This document shows positions 1-14,492 of a stretch of 64,000 bases of DNA, one piece after another. The stretch spans positions 62,001 to 126,000 of the forward strand of contig NZ_JAGEMK010000009.1 in NCBI RefSeq assembly GCF_017565425.1. Direction: 5' to 3'. This DNA comes from Actinotalea soli (GTDB lineage: Bacteria; Actinomycetota; Actinomycetes; Actinomycetales; Cellulomonadaceae). Within the stretch, counting starts at the first letter, position 1. Every line of letters starts with the position of its first letter. The notes beneath the pieces are model-generated. The model had not been told where the DNA came from. It saw only the letters and a list, made by a program, of their open reading frames with translations, and searched no databases. Made by a program: the position numbers and the translations under genes.

Positions 1-546
1 CTGGCCATGGCCCGGCGGCACGGCGTCGACGTGCTCGACCTGCGCGACCACGACGACCTCGCGGCCTCGATCCGGGACCTCACCGACGGACGCGGGCCCG
101 ACGCCGTGATCGACGCGGTCGGCATGGAGGCCCACGGCTCGCCCATGGCCGAGGTGACCCACAAGCTCACGGCCTTCATGCCCGACGTCGTCGGGCGCAC
201 CGTGATGGACAAGGCCGGGATCGACCGCCTGGCAGCCCTGCACACGGCGATCTCCGTGGTGCGCCGCGGCGGCACCGTCTCCCTCTCCGGGGTGTACGGC
301 GGCTCGGCCGACCCGATGCCCATGATGGAGCTCTTCGACAAGCAGCTCACGGTGCGCATGGGCCAGGCCAACGTGCACCACTGGATCCCCGAGCTGCTGC
401 CCCTGGTGGAGCGCGAGGACGACCCCCTGGGCGTGCTCGACCTGCGTACCCACCGGGTGGGGCTCGAGGAGGGCCCGGCCCTCTACAAGACCTTCCAGAA
501 GAAGGACGACGGCTGCATCAAGGTGGTCCTGGACCCCTGGGCCTGA
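1..546 (+). CDS. Zinc-dependent alcohol/formaldehyde dehydrogenase-like, C-terminal part
   Basis: This is the last ~181 codons of a medium-chain dehydrogenase; the frame is open to the left window edge, so the start and the N-terminal zinc-binding half are missing. What remains is the end of the Rossmann fold and the C-terminal catalytic segment, with the family pattern PDAVIDAVGMEAHG and later RRGGTVSLSGVYGG. The wording resembles the glutathione-independent formaldehyde dehydrogenase-like branch (about 390 residues when complete), which oxidises an alcohol or aldehyde adduct with NAD(P)+. The substrate cannot be told from this fragment. It converges with osmC, with a hairpin between them. 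Confidence 0.85.
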   Translation: MAMARRHGVDVLDLRDHDDLAASIRDLTDGRGPDAVIDAVGMEAHGSPMAEVTHKLTAFMPDVVGRTVMDKAGIDRLAALHTAISVVRRGGTVSLSGVYGGSADPMPMMELFDKQLTVRMGQANVHHWIPELLPLVEREDDPLGVLDLRTHRVGLEEGPALYKTFQKKDDGCIKVVLDPWA

Positions 547-577
547 CGCCGGCCCGCTCGCACGTGCCCGGACAGCA

Positions 578-612
578 CGGTGCCCCGCCGCTCCTCGCGC
601 GACGGGGCACCG
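578..612. terminator. Hairpin between convergent genes
   Basis: A 10-bp perfect inverted repeat (CGGTGCCCCG at 578-587, CGGGGCACCG at 603-612) with a 15-nt loop lies between the dehydrogenase stop and the osmC stop. It has no T-tract but could serve both strands, as is common in GC-rich actinobacteria. Confidence 0.5.
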
Positions 613-623
613 GCGGCTGAGGA

Positions 624-1064
624 CTACTCGACGAGGGCGGCGTCGAGCGTGATCTCGACCCCGGTCAGGGCCTTGCTGATCGGGCAGGTGGCCTTGGCGT
701 CCTCGGCGGCCTTGACGAAGCCTGCGGCGTCGAGGCCCTCGACCTCGCCCCGCACGGTGATGAGGATCCCGGTGAGGTGGAAGCCGCCCGCCGGGTCGGG
801 GGCGAGGGAGACGTCGGCCGAGACCTCGAGGCTCTGCGGCACCCCGCCGGCCTCGCCCACCAGCGCGGAGAGCTGCATCGCATAGCAGGAGGAGTGGGCC
901 GCGGCGACGAGCTCCTCGGGGCTCGTGGTGCCGTCGGCGTCCTCCGCGGCGCGCTTGGGGAAGGACACGTCGAAGGTGCCGACCTTGGAGCTGGTCAGCT
1001 CGACCTGGCCACCACCCTCCGAGAGGGTGCCGTTCCAGGCGGTACGGGCGGTACGGGTAGGCAT
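624..1064 (-). CDS. osmC: OsmC family peroxiredoxin
   Basis: 146 residues, close to the ~143 usual for OsmC. The two family cysteines are present: Cys60 in AAHSSCYAMQ and Cys127 in ATCPISKAL. In this family they form the thiol centre that reduces organic hydroperoxides in the cytoplasm using dihydrolipoyl or similar donors. The N-terminus (MPTRTARTAWNGTL) matches the first strand of OsmC proteins, so the ATG at 1064 is likely right. It is a single gene divergent from the Pcm-like methyltransferase. Expression under stress is usual for the family; no operator is evident here. Confidence 0.92.
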   Translation of the reverse strand: MPTRTARTAWNGTLSEGGGQVELTSSKVGTFDVSFPKRAAEDADGTTSPEELVAAAHSSCYAMQLSALVGEAGGVPQSLEVSADVSLAPDPAGGFHLTGILITVRGEVEGLDAAGFVKAAEDAKATCPISKALTGVEITLDAALVE

Positions 1065-1139
1065 GGGGACCTCCAGGTCAGGGACAGGACACCGCCGACG
1101 CTAACCCCCCACCCGCGCCGAGGCATCCCCGGTGCGACG

Positions 1140-1706
1140 ATGACAGGCATGGACCGGGTCGACGAGGCCTTCCGGGCGCACCCCCGCGCGGGGTTCCTGC
1201 CCGCCGAGCTGCACGCCCGGGCCCACGAGGACCGCCCCCTGCCGATCGGCCACGGGCAGACCAGCTCGCAGCCGAGCACCGTCGCGGCCATGCTCCGCCT
1301 GCTCGACGTCCCCCCGGGCGCCCGCGTGCTGGACGTCGGCGCCGGCTCGGGCTGGACCACGGCCCTGCTCGGCCACCTCGTCGGACCCGAAGGGACGGTG
1401 CACGGGGTCGAGCTCGAGCCCGACCTCGCGGCCTGGGGCGCGGCCAACCAGCCCGCCGGCCAGCCCTGGGCCCGCGAGCTCCGGGCGGACCCCACGGTGC
1501 TGGGTCTGCCTGCGGCGGGGCCCTACGACCGCATCCTGGTCTCGGCGGAGGCCCGTGAGCTGCCGCAGGCCCTCGTGGACCAGCTGGCTGCCGGGGGCCG
1601 GATGGTGCTGCCGGTGCGCGGCGAGATGCTCCTGGTCGAGCGCGCGCGGGACGGCGGGCTGCGCACCACGGCCCACGGCGGCTACCGCTTCGTGCCGCTG
1701 CGCTGA
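1140..1706 (+). CDS. Protein-L-isoaspartate O-methyltransferase-like protein
   Basis: 188 residues from the ATG at 1140; a second ATG at 1149 is equally possible. The signature of the Pcm family, PIGHGQTSSQPSTVA (about residues 35-49), is followed by SAM-binding motif I, VLDVGAGSGWTTALL (about 63-77). Pcm enzymes methylate L-isoaspartyl residues and so start repair of aged proteins. The protein is slightly shorter than E. coli Pcm (208). It could act on another substrate, since short actinobacterial Pcm-like proteins are diverse. Confidence 0.8.
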   Translation: MTGMDRVDEAFRAHPRAGFLPAELHARAHEDRPLPIGHGQTSSQPSTVAAMLRLLDVPPGARVLDVGAGSGWTTALLGHLVGPEGTVHGVELEPDLAAWGAANQPAGQPWARELRADPTVLGLPAAGPYDRILVSAEARELPQALVDQLAAGGRMVLPVRGEMLLVERARDGGLRTTAHGGYRFVPLR

Positions 1707-1711
1707 GCCGG

Positions 1712-1752
1712 CGGGCTCAGCCCGTCTCGGGCTCAGACGGTCCCGGGCTCAG
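1712..1752. repeat. Three copies of CGGGCTCAG at 16-bp spacing
   Basis: CGGGCTCAG occurs at 1712-1720, 1728-1736 and 1744-1752, between the convergent pcm-like and DUF368 genes. The last copy runs into the DUF368 stop codon. It is probably a local duplication that may assist termination; no further function is visible. Confidence 0.5.
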
Positions 1753-2786
1753 TCCGCGTCGAGGGTGTCGGCCACGTGCTGGGCGTCGACCGGGTGCCGC
1801 CGTCGGGCGCGGGCCTCGGCGAGCAGGAGGCCCGCGACGACCGCCGTGCCGAGCAGCACCAGCCCCACCACCGGCAGGACGTCGTCCGCGGGGGCCAGCA
1901 AGCCACGGTCCTCGTCCTGCCAGGGCCACAGGGCACGCAGGGACCCGGCCATGAGGCCGGTCATGACGACGAGGGTCACCCGGTGGTGGTGCTCGAGCAG
2001 CCACTGCAGCCCCGAGACGAAGGCCCCCAGCCCGACGACCGCGCCGAGGACGAAGACCCCGAGGTAGCCGAGGTCCCGGTCGTTGACCGCGGCGAGGGTC
2101 GGCTCGTAGAGGCCGACGGTGAGCAGCAGGAACGAGCCCGAGACGCCGGGGAGCACGAGGGCGCAGACCGCGAAGGCCGCGGCCACGCCCACGACGAGCA
2201 TCGAGGGGTCCTGGTTGGCCGCCGGGGGGATGGCCGTGAGGAAGAAGGCCGCCGCCGCTGCGGCCAGGCCGAGCACCACCTCACGCGGGCGCCAGGCACC
2301 GCCGACCATGCGGGCGGGGACCACGAGGGAGGCGAGGATCAGGCCCGCGAAGAGGGCCCGGGCCTCGACGGGGTGCTCCTCGAGCAGGGGCTCGATCGCG
2401 CTCGCGCCGAGGATCACGGCCGTGAGCATGCCGATGCCGATGGGGAGGAGGGCCGACCACCGCACCTTGCGGGCGTTCTGCGCCGCGAGGGCCCGGACCT
2501 CGGCCCGCTCCTCGCCGCGCCGGACCAGGCCGCGCACACCACCGACCGCAGCCCGCACCAGGTGACCGGCCGACCGGATGATCGTCTCGTAGACGCCGAC
2601 GACCAGGGCGATGGTCCCACCGCTCACCCCGGGGACGATCTCCGCGAGGCCGATCAGCGCACCGCGCACCAGGTAGCCCAGGCGGGCCGCCCAGCCGCGT
2701 TCGGTGGCGTGGTGCGGGGTGACGGGGGCCGGCTGCGCGCCGCCCCCCTCGGGGTCGTCGCTGTGGGCGTGGTTCAGGTCGGGCAC
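1749..2786 (-). CDS. DUF368 family undecaprenyl-phosphate transporter (PopT-like)
   Basis: 345 residues, polytopic. The family hallmark occurs twice as an internal repeat: EIVPGVSGGTIALVVGVYE near residues 49-67, and LPGVSGSFLLLTVGLYE later. DUF368 proteins have been shown in other bacteria to return undecaprenyl phosphate across the membrane for reuse in wall and glycan synthesis. That role is inferred here from family membership. The N-terminal ~30 residues are polar and probably cytoplasmic. It sits downstream of ppdK on the same strand but 67 bp away, so co-transcription is uncertain. Confidence 0.85.
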   Translation of the reverse strand: MPDLNHAHSDDPEGGGAQPAPVTPHHATERGWAARLGYLVRGALIGLAEIVPGVSGGTIALVVGVYETIIRSAGHLVRAAVGGVRGLVRRGEERAEVRALAAQNARKVRWSALLPIGIGMLTAVILGASAIEPLLEEHPVEARALFAGLILASLVVPARMVGGAWRPREVVLGLAAAAAAFFLTAIPPAANQDPSMLVVGVAAAFAVCALVLPGVSGSFLLLTVGLYEPTLAAVNDRDLGYLGVFVLGAVVGLGAFVSGLQWLLEHHHRVTLVVMTGLMAGSLRALWPWQDEDRGLLAPADDVLPVVGLVLLGTAVVAGLLLAEARARRRHPVDAQHVADTLDAD

Positions 2787-2853
2787 GGGCCGAGCGTACC
2801 CGCGGCCCTCGCCGCCCCGCCCCTCACCGCCCCGCGTCTCACCGTCCTGCCCC

Positions 2854-5580
<2,727 letters not shown>

Positions 5581-5786
5581 GGCGCGCCTCCCTGGGCAGG
5601 ACGCCCGCCCCGTTGCCGACGTCGCTGCTCCTCAGGGTGCTCCTCGGATCAGGCCCGCGTAGGGGACCTAGGTCTCCCGCCGGGCCTCGCCGTCGTCGGC
5701 CGGGCCGAAGGTCTCAGGTGCGGGGTCTCGCCGAGTCCTAGCGTGCGAAGGGACAGCAACGACGCTACTCACCGCCCGAGGCCATC
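5581..5786. promoter_or_regulatory. Divergent promoter region between ppdK and the membrane pyrophosphatase
   Basis: 206 bp without a gene must hold the promoters of both divergent genes. It contains a 10-bp perfect palindrome GACCTAGGTC at 5665-5674, a possible operator. A GAGG lies a few bases before the GTG start at 5787. No confident -10/-35 pair could be assigned. Confidence 0.4.
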
Positions 5787-8458
<2,672 letters not shown>

Positions 8459-8462
<4 letters not shown>

Positions 8463-9547
8463 AGGTCGCGGTGCGGTACGGGGACGCCAGAGTCGACCCA
8501 GAGGGCCATGTCACGGGTCATGACGCCGGCGCGACGCTGGTCCGCCGTCTGCTCCGGGTGTTCCCCGACGCGCTGCTGATCGGGCCGGGCCCGCGGACGT
8601 GCGACGGGTTCGACATGATCCCCCTCGAGTTCGTCGACACCGAGGACACCGTGGTGATCACCATGGACGTGCTCGACTCGCTGGCGGTGTGGCAGACGCT
8701 GCACGCAGGGGGCCGCGAACCACGGATCATGAACTTCGTCTGGTGGAACACCTCGCAGTGCACGCACCTCGTCGAGAGGGCAGCGCTCGGGCTCTCCTGC
8801 GCGCTCTTCCCGACGTTCGCGAACTCCGCACGGACGGCGACCGAGATCCGCGAGATCGTCGAGCAGTGGACCATCCCTCCCCTCGCCGGCAAGGCCGAGA
8901 TCGCGTGGGTGAACCTGGGGATCCGGCTCGAGCACGTGCAGCCCCGGTCCGAGCCGGCCGTCCCCGTCGTGCTCTACCCGGCGATCTACGTCTCCGAGCG
9001 CAAGCAGCCGAGGCTGTTCCTCGACGTCGTCGAGCGGGTCGCCAGGCGCACTCCCCTCCGGGTCGAGGCGCGCCTGCACGAGTCTCACCTGATCTCCGAG
9101 GAGGCCATGCGGCTGTCGCGGCACGACTGGAGCTGGGTCGGCCCGCTCACGGCGTCCCGCGAGGACTACTGGCACGCCCTCGCCCGCACGACGGCTTTCC
9201 TCGCGACGGCGACCGAGGAGTCCTACGGCCTGGAGTACGTCGAGGCCATGGTGGCCGGAGCGATCGGGATCTTCCCCGACGCCGCCTGGGCGCGCGCGAT
9301 CCTGCCGACCGCGTACCCGTTCCTGTACCGGACCGCCAAGGAGGCCGAGGACATGCTGGTCCGCGCGGTCACCGAGACCAGGGCCTGCCGAGACGAGCTC
9401 GACCGGTGCGCGCACGGCAGCTTCGACGGGTGGCTGCGCGAGCGGCACGACGACGACACGTTCGAGAACGCCGTCGTCGACCGGGTGACCGCGTGGTTCG
9501 GTCCCGTGACGGTCAGCGACGAGGTGCGCGCCGCTGCCCGTCGCTGA
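8459..9547 (+). CDS. Glycosyltransferase-like protein (GT-B type)
   Basis: 362 residues starting at an ATG that overlaps the pyrophosphatase stop (ATGA), so it is translationally coupled to it. The C-terminal half has a GT4-like signature, TEESYGLEYVEAMVAGAIG, followed by FPDAAWA, which is the nucleotide-sugar contact region of GT-B glycosyltransferases. The N-terminal half (MKVAVRYGDARVDPEGHV) is less typical. Donor and acceptor are unknown. Threonine and serine codons appear to use ACG/TCG more than in ppdK, which hints at a different origin; this was judged by eye. A non-catalytic GT-fold protein is an alternative. Confidence 0.65.
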
Positions 9548-9586
9548 GCCTTCGTCCTCCGTGGGGCGGACTCGGCACCGAGCGCC

Positions 9587-10543
9587 TCACCGTCGTCGGC
9601 CAGGCGGCGCCGCGCGGCGCTCACGCCGCGGGACCTCCGGCGAGAACGGCGGGTAGTCGCCATCCAGGTACGCGGGGAGAAGACCTGCCAGGTCGACCAC
9701 GAGGTCGGCCAACGACTCGACCCGAGCGAGATCGGTCGCCCCCTCGGCGTGCACCGCGATGTCGCGCTCCTCGACCAGGAAGCACAGTCCCGGTTCTGCC
9801 GACCGGTCCAGCCGTTCGAGGAGGCGCGGATGGAGCACCTCGTGCGCGAACCGCAGATCGGCGCAGCGCACCCGCCACCGCTCGTTCGCCTCGAACGACT
9901 CCACGGCGATGTCCTGCCCCCCGAGGGACCGCGCGAGTCGGTCACGGGACGTCATGGGGGTCAGGCTCAGCGTCGGGAATCGACGGGGGCCGGTGACCAT
10001 GACGGCGTGCCTCGCGGATCGCCCCGCACCCCACCCCCACCCTCGCCCCAGGGTCAGGGAGGCCACCTCGCCGCGGGACGTCCCGCGGGAGAGGACGTCG
10101 ACCGCCTGGGTGCCGAGAGGGGTGCCGGGTGCTCCCCACCGGCTCGACAGCAGGCTGGAGTAGGGCTGGTACGACCACCCGTGCTCTTCCGCCCAGCGAC
10201 GCATCCGCGCACGGTGGAGGGCGGTACGGCGGCGGTGCATGCCCGTCGCGAGGGAGGTCACGAGGATCGTGGCGCCGCCTAGACCGGCCGCCACGGCGAG
10301 CACCACCGGATCACCAGGACGCAGCTGCTCACCGGCCCCGTCGCGAGCGACACTCACGCCGACCAGGGCCACGAGGTAGAAGAACAGCGCGAACACGCCC
10401 GCCAGCACGAGCAGCAGCACCAGCAGGACGCACAGCTCACGGACAGCTCCCCACCGGGTCAGCGTGCCGGCCCGCACCCGGCGCTGCAGCCCTGGAAGGA
10501 AGGCCAGCCATGGCGACGACGTCTCGAGGGGGGCCTGGCTCAC
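9587..10543 (-). CDS. Hypothetical membrane protein with two N-terminal spans
   Basis: 318 residues. Two transmembrane helices lie at about 35-65 (rich in Leu/Val) and 80-100, followed by a basic stretch and a soluble ~210-residue domain that begins around RRWAEEHGWSYQPY. No family was recognised with confidence; the layout (two spans, then an alpha/beta cytoplasmic domain starting with EHGW) is common among uncharacterised actinobacterial proteins. It stands alone, convergent with the glycosyltransferase-like gene 39 bp away. Confidence 0.7.
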   Translation of the reverse strand: MSQAPLETSSPWLAFLPGLQRRVRAGTLTRWGAVRELCVLLVLLLVLAGVFALFFYLVALVGVSVARDGAGEQLRPGDPVVLAVAAGLGGATILVTSLATGMHRRRTALHRARMRRWAEEHGWSYQPYSSLLSSRWGAPGTPLGTQAVDVLSRGTSRGEVASLTLGRGWGWGAGRSARHAVMVTGPRRFPTLSLTPMTSRDRLARSLGGQDIAVESFEANERWRVRCADLRFAHEVLHPRLLERLDRSAEPGLCFLVEERDIAVHAEGATDLARVESLADLVVDLAGLLPAYLDGDYPPFSPEVPRRERRAAPPGRRR

Positions 10544-10582
10544 ACCGACGTCATCGGCACGTGGCTGTCGCGATGTGAGGAC

Positions 10583-11458
10583 CTACATCGGGTCGTCCTG
10601 GCCCCAGGTGACCAGGCGCAGGCGCCTCGCGTCCTGCACCAGCACGTCGTAGGTGTGCGCCACCAGCCCTTCGACGGTGTCCGCCCCTGCGCGCATGAAG
10701 CGGCCGGAGAGGGCGTCGAGATCCCCGGCGCCGATCGCGAGCAGCAGCTCGACGCTGGCCTCGATCGGCGTCCACTCGGTGCGGTCGGCGTGCGCCGGCA
10801 TCGCGGCCGTCATGTCCGTCGCGACGACCCCGGGGGCCAGGTCGAAGGCCCGGATCCCGCTGTCGCGGTACTGGGAGTCCAGCCCCGTGGTGAGGCGGGC
10901 CAGCGCGCCCTTGCTGATGTTGTACCCGGTGTACGTCGCGTACTCGCGGTGGCCCGCCCCCGAGTTGATGTTGACCACGCGCCCGCCGCCGCGGGCGAGC
11001 ATCCCGGGCAGCACCGTGCGGGTCACCGCGAGGGGACCACGGACGTTGGCCTCGATGACCCGCCAGGTGTCCTCGAGGTCGTCCTCCACGAGGCCGACCT
11101 CGCGCTGCTCGATGACGCCGGCGTTGTTGACCAGCAGGCCGATCCCGCCGAGGTCGTCGAAGGCCGCCTCGACCTGCGCGACCGCGGCACGGACCGCGGC
11201 GTGGTCGGTCAGGTCCGCCACCGCGACCACGGGCTCGGTCGGGGACTCCCCCCGCGAGGCGATCTCCGCGGCGACCTCGCGCAGGCGATCCTCGGTGCGC
11301 CCCACGAGGGCGACGGACCAGCCGTGGGCCGCCAGACCCAGGGCCAGGCCCCGGCCGATGCCCCGACCAGCCCCGGTGACCAGGGCGGTGCGTGGGACGT
11401 CGAGCAGCGGGGGTGCAGCGGTGCGGAGGTCGGGCGTCGTCGGGCTCATGCCCTCCAT
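10583..11458 (-). CDS. Short-chain dehydrogenase/reductase
   Basis: Up to 291 residues. It carries the NAD(P) site TGAGRGIGRG, the NNAG motif, and a YxxxK catalytic pair in TGYNISKGALARL. The substrate is unknown. The start is uncertain: ATG at 11458, or ATG at 11449 (MSPTTPD), which would overlap the preceding 68-residue gene by 4 bp. It is the last gene of the padR operon, so it may modify the compound handled by the ABC transporter, but that is inference. Confidence 0.88.
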   Translation of the reverse strand: MEGMSPTTPDLRTAAPPLLDVPRTALVTGAGRGIGRGLALGLAAHGWSVALVGRTEDRLREVAAEIASRGESPTEPVVAVADLTDHAAVRAAVAQVEAAFDDLGGIGLLVNNAGVIEQREVGLVEDDLEDTWRVIEANVRGPLAVTRTVLPGMLARGGGRVVNINSGAGHREYATYTGYNISKGALARLTTGLDSQYRDSGIRAFDLAPGVVATDMTAAMPAHADRTEWTPIEASVELLLAIGAGDLDALSGRFMRAGADTVEGLVAHTYDVLVQDARRLRLVTWGQDDPM

Positions 11459-11652
11459 CGTGGCCCACGAACCTCGGCCGTGCCCAGGGGTGCGGGACGA
11501 CGTGCGCCGCGGGCGGCGAGGATCTCGCGGCGGTGGATGACCTCCATCCGCCGCAGCTCCCGGTCCAGGGACTCCTGCTCGGGGGCCGGACGCGGCGCGG
11601 CGGGGCGGGACGTGCTCGCGGCCGCGGACCGGCGGGGCGGCTCGGCGCTCAT
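11446..11652 (-). CDS. Small hypothetical protein inside the ABC operon
   Basis: 68 residues, Arg/Ala/Pro-rich, with a charged helical segment (LDRELRRMEVIHRREI). The ATG at 11652 overlaps the permease stop as ATGA, and the stop overlaps the next gene's alternative start, also as ATGA. This tight packing is the main evidence that it is translated. No family recognised; it may be an accessory subunit or a coupling peptide. Confidence 0.55.
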   Translation of the reverse strand: MSAEPPRRSAAASTSRPAAPRPAPEQESLDRELRRMEVIHRREILAARGARRPAPLGTAEVRGPRWRA

Positions 11653-14492
11653 GACGCGATCCTCCGGACGAGGGGCAGCCGCGAGCGCGTGGCCAGGGCC
11701 ATGCCGAGCACCGCGAGGGTCGGCAGCCCGAGGAGGATCGTGGCGAGGCCGGGCCACGGCATCACCAGCTGCCAGGTCCGGTCAGGGAGAGGGCTCTGCG
11801 ACGCGGTCTGCAGCTCGACGAAGACCCCGCCGAGCAGGGCCCCGGCGAGGACCCCGAGCACCGTGCCGGTCACCGCGATGACCCCGGCCTGGGCCCCGGC
11901 GACCAGCCTGCGCGTCCGCGGGGCCGCGCCCACGGCGGCGAGGGTCGCGAGGTCGGCCCGGGACTCGGCGGCCGCAAGACCGACCGCCAACCAGGTCGCA
12001 CCGAGTCCGACCACGCCCAGGACCGCCAGGATCACCAGGGACAGGGTCGTGTCGCGGTACTCGTACGGTCTCTCGACCTCGAGGGCCATCGCGGGGTGGA
12101 CGGCCTCGAGGGCGTCACGCAGGGCGGTGACCTCTGCCTGGTCGAGGTCGACGGCCGACCGGGCGACCAGCCCGACAGGCTGAGCCCTCGCCTCGCCCTC
12201 GAGCGCCTCGATGCTCTCGGGCGGCAGCACGAGCTGGTACAGGAAGCTGGCCCACCCGGTCGCCCGGGCTGCGGGCTCGATGACCAGGGAGGCCAGCACC
12301 GACCCCTGTGCGTCCTGGACCGTCGCGGCGAGCTCCACCGTGCCGTCCTCGCGCAGCGCCCGCTCGTCGTGGACCAGGGCCTCGCCCCGGGCCAGGGCAG
12401 CCGCTGCCTCCTCGGACCCCGGCAGGCCGAGGACGGCGGTCGCTGAACCGTCGTCCATGATCACGCCCGAGGACCACGAGGTCGTGGCCCAGACACCCCC
12501 CGAGGAGTACTCGAGGCGCTCGTCGCACCGCGGGTCCGCCGTGGCCTCGGCGATCTCGGCCTCGGTGGGGACCCGGTCCAGCAGCCAGAGGGGGCACTGG
12601 TTCTCGACGGGGACCTCGGGGTAGATCCAGAGGTCGGCCCCCAGCCCGGTCAGGGGGTCGATCTCCTGGTCGGTCGGCACCAGCATGCTCACCGGGGCGA
12701 TCGCCTCGAGGTCGATCGAGGACTCGAGGACCTGCTCGGCGCTGGTCAGGAGCTCCGCCCGGGTCTCCTCGTCCTCCTCGTCGGCGGGCAGCCCGACCTG
12801 GATGACCCCCACCTCCGCCACCGGGGAGTAGAGCAGCTCGTCGCGCTGGGCCTCCGAGGCCACGTAGACCAGCCCGGCGGTGGCCCCCGCGACGGCCGCG
12901 ATCACCGCGGCCAGGGCGGGGGCGGTCCGGCCGCGCTGACGGGCCGCGTCGCGCATCGCGAGGCGTGGGGCGAGCGGCGCCCAGCGGGCCAGGCTGCCGA
13001 TCAGCGTCACGATCGCCCCCGAGGCCGCGACCATGCCCACCATGAGGAGGAGCACTCCCAGGGTGGCGAGCACCGGCTCGCTGCGGACCGCCCCGGCCAG
13101 AGAGGTCGCGACCCCCACGCCGAGCAGGACGAGACCGGCCAGGGGTACCGCGCGCCGCGGACGCGCCTCCGAGCGGCGCCCGGCCAGCGCGGCGACGACG
13201 TCGACGCGGGCCGCAGTCCGGGCGGGCAGCCAGGCGGCCGCCACGGCGATCAGGACGCCGACCAGCACGAAGACCGCGACCTCGAGCCACGGGACCACGA
13301 GGTTGGGGAAGGAGGAGGCCGTCGCCGGGATCGTGGTGACGAGCAGCGCACCGACCGCCACGCCCAGCGCGGCCGCCCCGACCGAGGCTCCGACACCGAT
13401 CACCACCGCGCCCCACAGCACCACCCGGCGCAGGTCACGGCGTTCGGCACCCTGCGCGGCGAGCAGGGCCAGGGCCCTGGTCTGGCGCCGTGCGCCCACC
13501 GCGAAGGCGGGACCGATGAGCAGGACGGCCTCGAGGAGGCCTGCACCGACCACGGCGGCCCCGAAGGTGAGGGTCCGCGCCCCGACGGATCCCGCGACGG
13601 GGTCGCCCACGGCCTCGACAGCGGGCGGGGTGAGCAGCACCTCCCGGCTGGCGACCTGCAGCCCGACCGCGTTGAGCTCGAGCACCATGTCCCAGGTGAT
13701 CGGCGCCGGCCCGGCGACCAGCCACTCCGCGCGGTCCAGGCCGACGAACCTGTCGGCCCCGTCGAGGTCGACCAGCCCGTCGGTCCGCTCCTGACCGGCC
13801 AGCCGGTCCTCGGGCCGGCCGAGGACCCCCGGCAGCCCGAGGACGTCGGTCGCGGGGACGGTCCCGTCGAGCACCCCCACGAGCTCGACGTGGACCTCCT
13901 GCCCGGACGGCCCGGTGACGACCAGGTCGTCGCCCGGCAGGACGTCGAGGCTCTCGGCGAGCCACGGGGCGAGGGCCAGCTCGCCCGTCGCGCGCGGCAG
14001 GGAGCCGCTCTCGAGGGGGTAGGCGCTCGAGACCCCGGGGGCCTCGAGGTCCACCTCCGCGAGGTGCAGCATGCGTTCGCCGCGTGTCGGGCCGTCGATC
14101 CGGACCGGGGTCTGCAGCGCGGGGATCACCGTGGCCGCGGGGCCCACGACCGCCTCGATCCGGTCCTGGACCTCCGCGGGCTCCTGAGGGACCGGGGGGT
14201 CCCCGTCCTCGGACCAGCCGCAGCTGACGCCCCCCAGGCCCACGTTCGGGACCTGGTGGACCTCCCCCGGGCACACGTAGGTCACCCGGGCCTGCAGCTC
14301 CTCGCCGAGGGCGTACCGGGCGTAGGTGGGCCCGGTGGGGACCGCGGAGCGCACCAGGACGTCGATCACCACGGCGGCAAGGACAGGCAGGACCACCATG
14401 GTGGCGACCAGGGCGGTCCGCCCCCGGGACCGGGCGGCCTGCCGACGGGCGATCCGCGCGGTCGCCCGCAGGGCCGCGAGGCGACGGCCCAT
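11649..14492 (-). CDS. FtsX-like ABC transporter permease
   Basis: 947 residues with the architecture of FtsX/MacB-type permeases: an N-terminal span (ALVATMVVLPVLAAVVIDVL), a long extracytoplasmic domain, a first block of spans near residues 300-510, a second long extracytoplasmic region, and a final three-span block near the C-terminus. Such proteins act with one ATPase in extracting lipids or peptides from the membrane, or in mechanotransmission. The start overlaps the ATPase stop by one base (TGATG). It belongs to the padR operon. Confidence 0.9.
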   Translation of the reverse strand: MGRRLAALRATARIARRQAARSRGRTALVATMVVLPVLAAVVIDVLVRSAVPTGPTYARYALGEELQARVTYVCPGEVHQVPNVGLGGVSCGWSEDGDPPVPQEPAEVQDRIEAVVGPAATVIPALQTPVRIDGPTRGERMLHLAEVDLEAPGVSSAYPLESGSLPRATGELALAPWLAESLDVLPGDDLVVTGPSGQEVHVELVGVLDGTVPATDVLGLPGVLGRPEDRLAGQERTDGLVDLDGADRFVGLDRAEWLVAGPAPITWDMVLELNAVGLQVASREVLLTPPAVEAVGDPVAGSVGARTLTFGAAVVGAGLLEAVLLIGPAFAVGARRQTRALALLAAQGAERRDLRRVVLWGAVVIGVGASVGAAALGVAVGALLVTTIPATASSFPNLVVPWLEVAVFVLVGVLIAVAAAWLPARTAARVDVVAALAGRRSEARPRRAVPLAGLVLLGVGVATSLAGAVRSEPVLATLGVLLLMVGMVAASGAIVTLIGSLARWAPLAPRLAMRDAARQRGRTAPALAAVIAAVAGATAGLVYVASEAQRDELLYSPVAEVGVIQVGLPADEEDEETRAELLTSAEQVLESSIDLEAIAPVSMLVPTDQEIDPLTGLGADLWIYPEVPVENQCPLWLLDRVPTEAEIAEATADPRCDERLEYSSGGVWATTSWSSGVIMDDGSATAVLGLPGSEEAAAALARGEALVHDERALREDGTVELAATVQDAQGSVLASLVIEPAARATGWASFLYQLVLPPESIEALEGEARAQPVGLVARSAVDLDQAEVTALRDALEAVHPAMALEVERPYEYRDTTLSLVILAVLGVVGLGATWLAVGLAAAESRADLATLAAVGAAPRTRRLVAGAQAGVIAVTGTVLGVLAGALLGGVFVELQTASQSPLPDRTWQLVMPWPGLATILLGLPTLAVLGMALATRSRLPLVRRIAS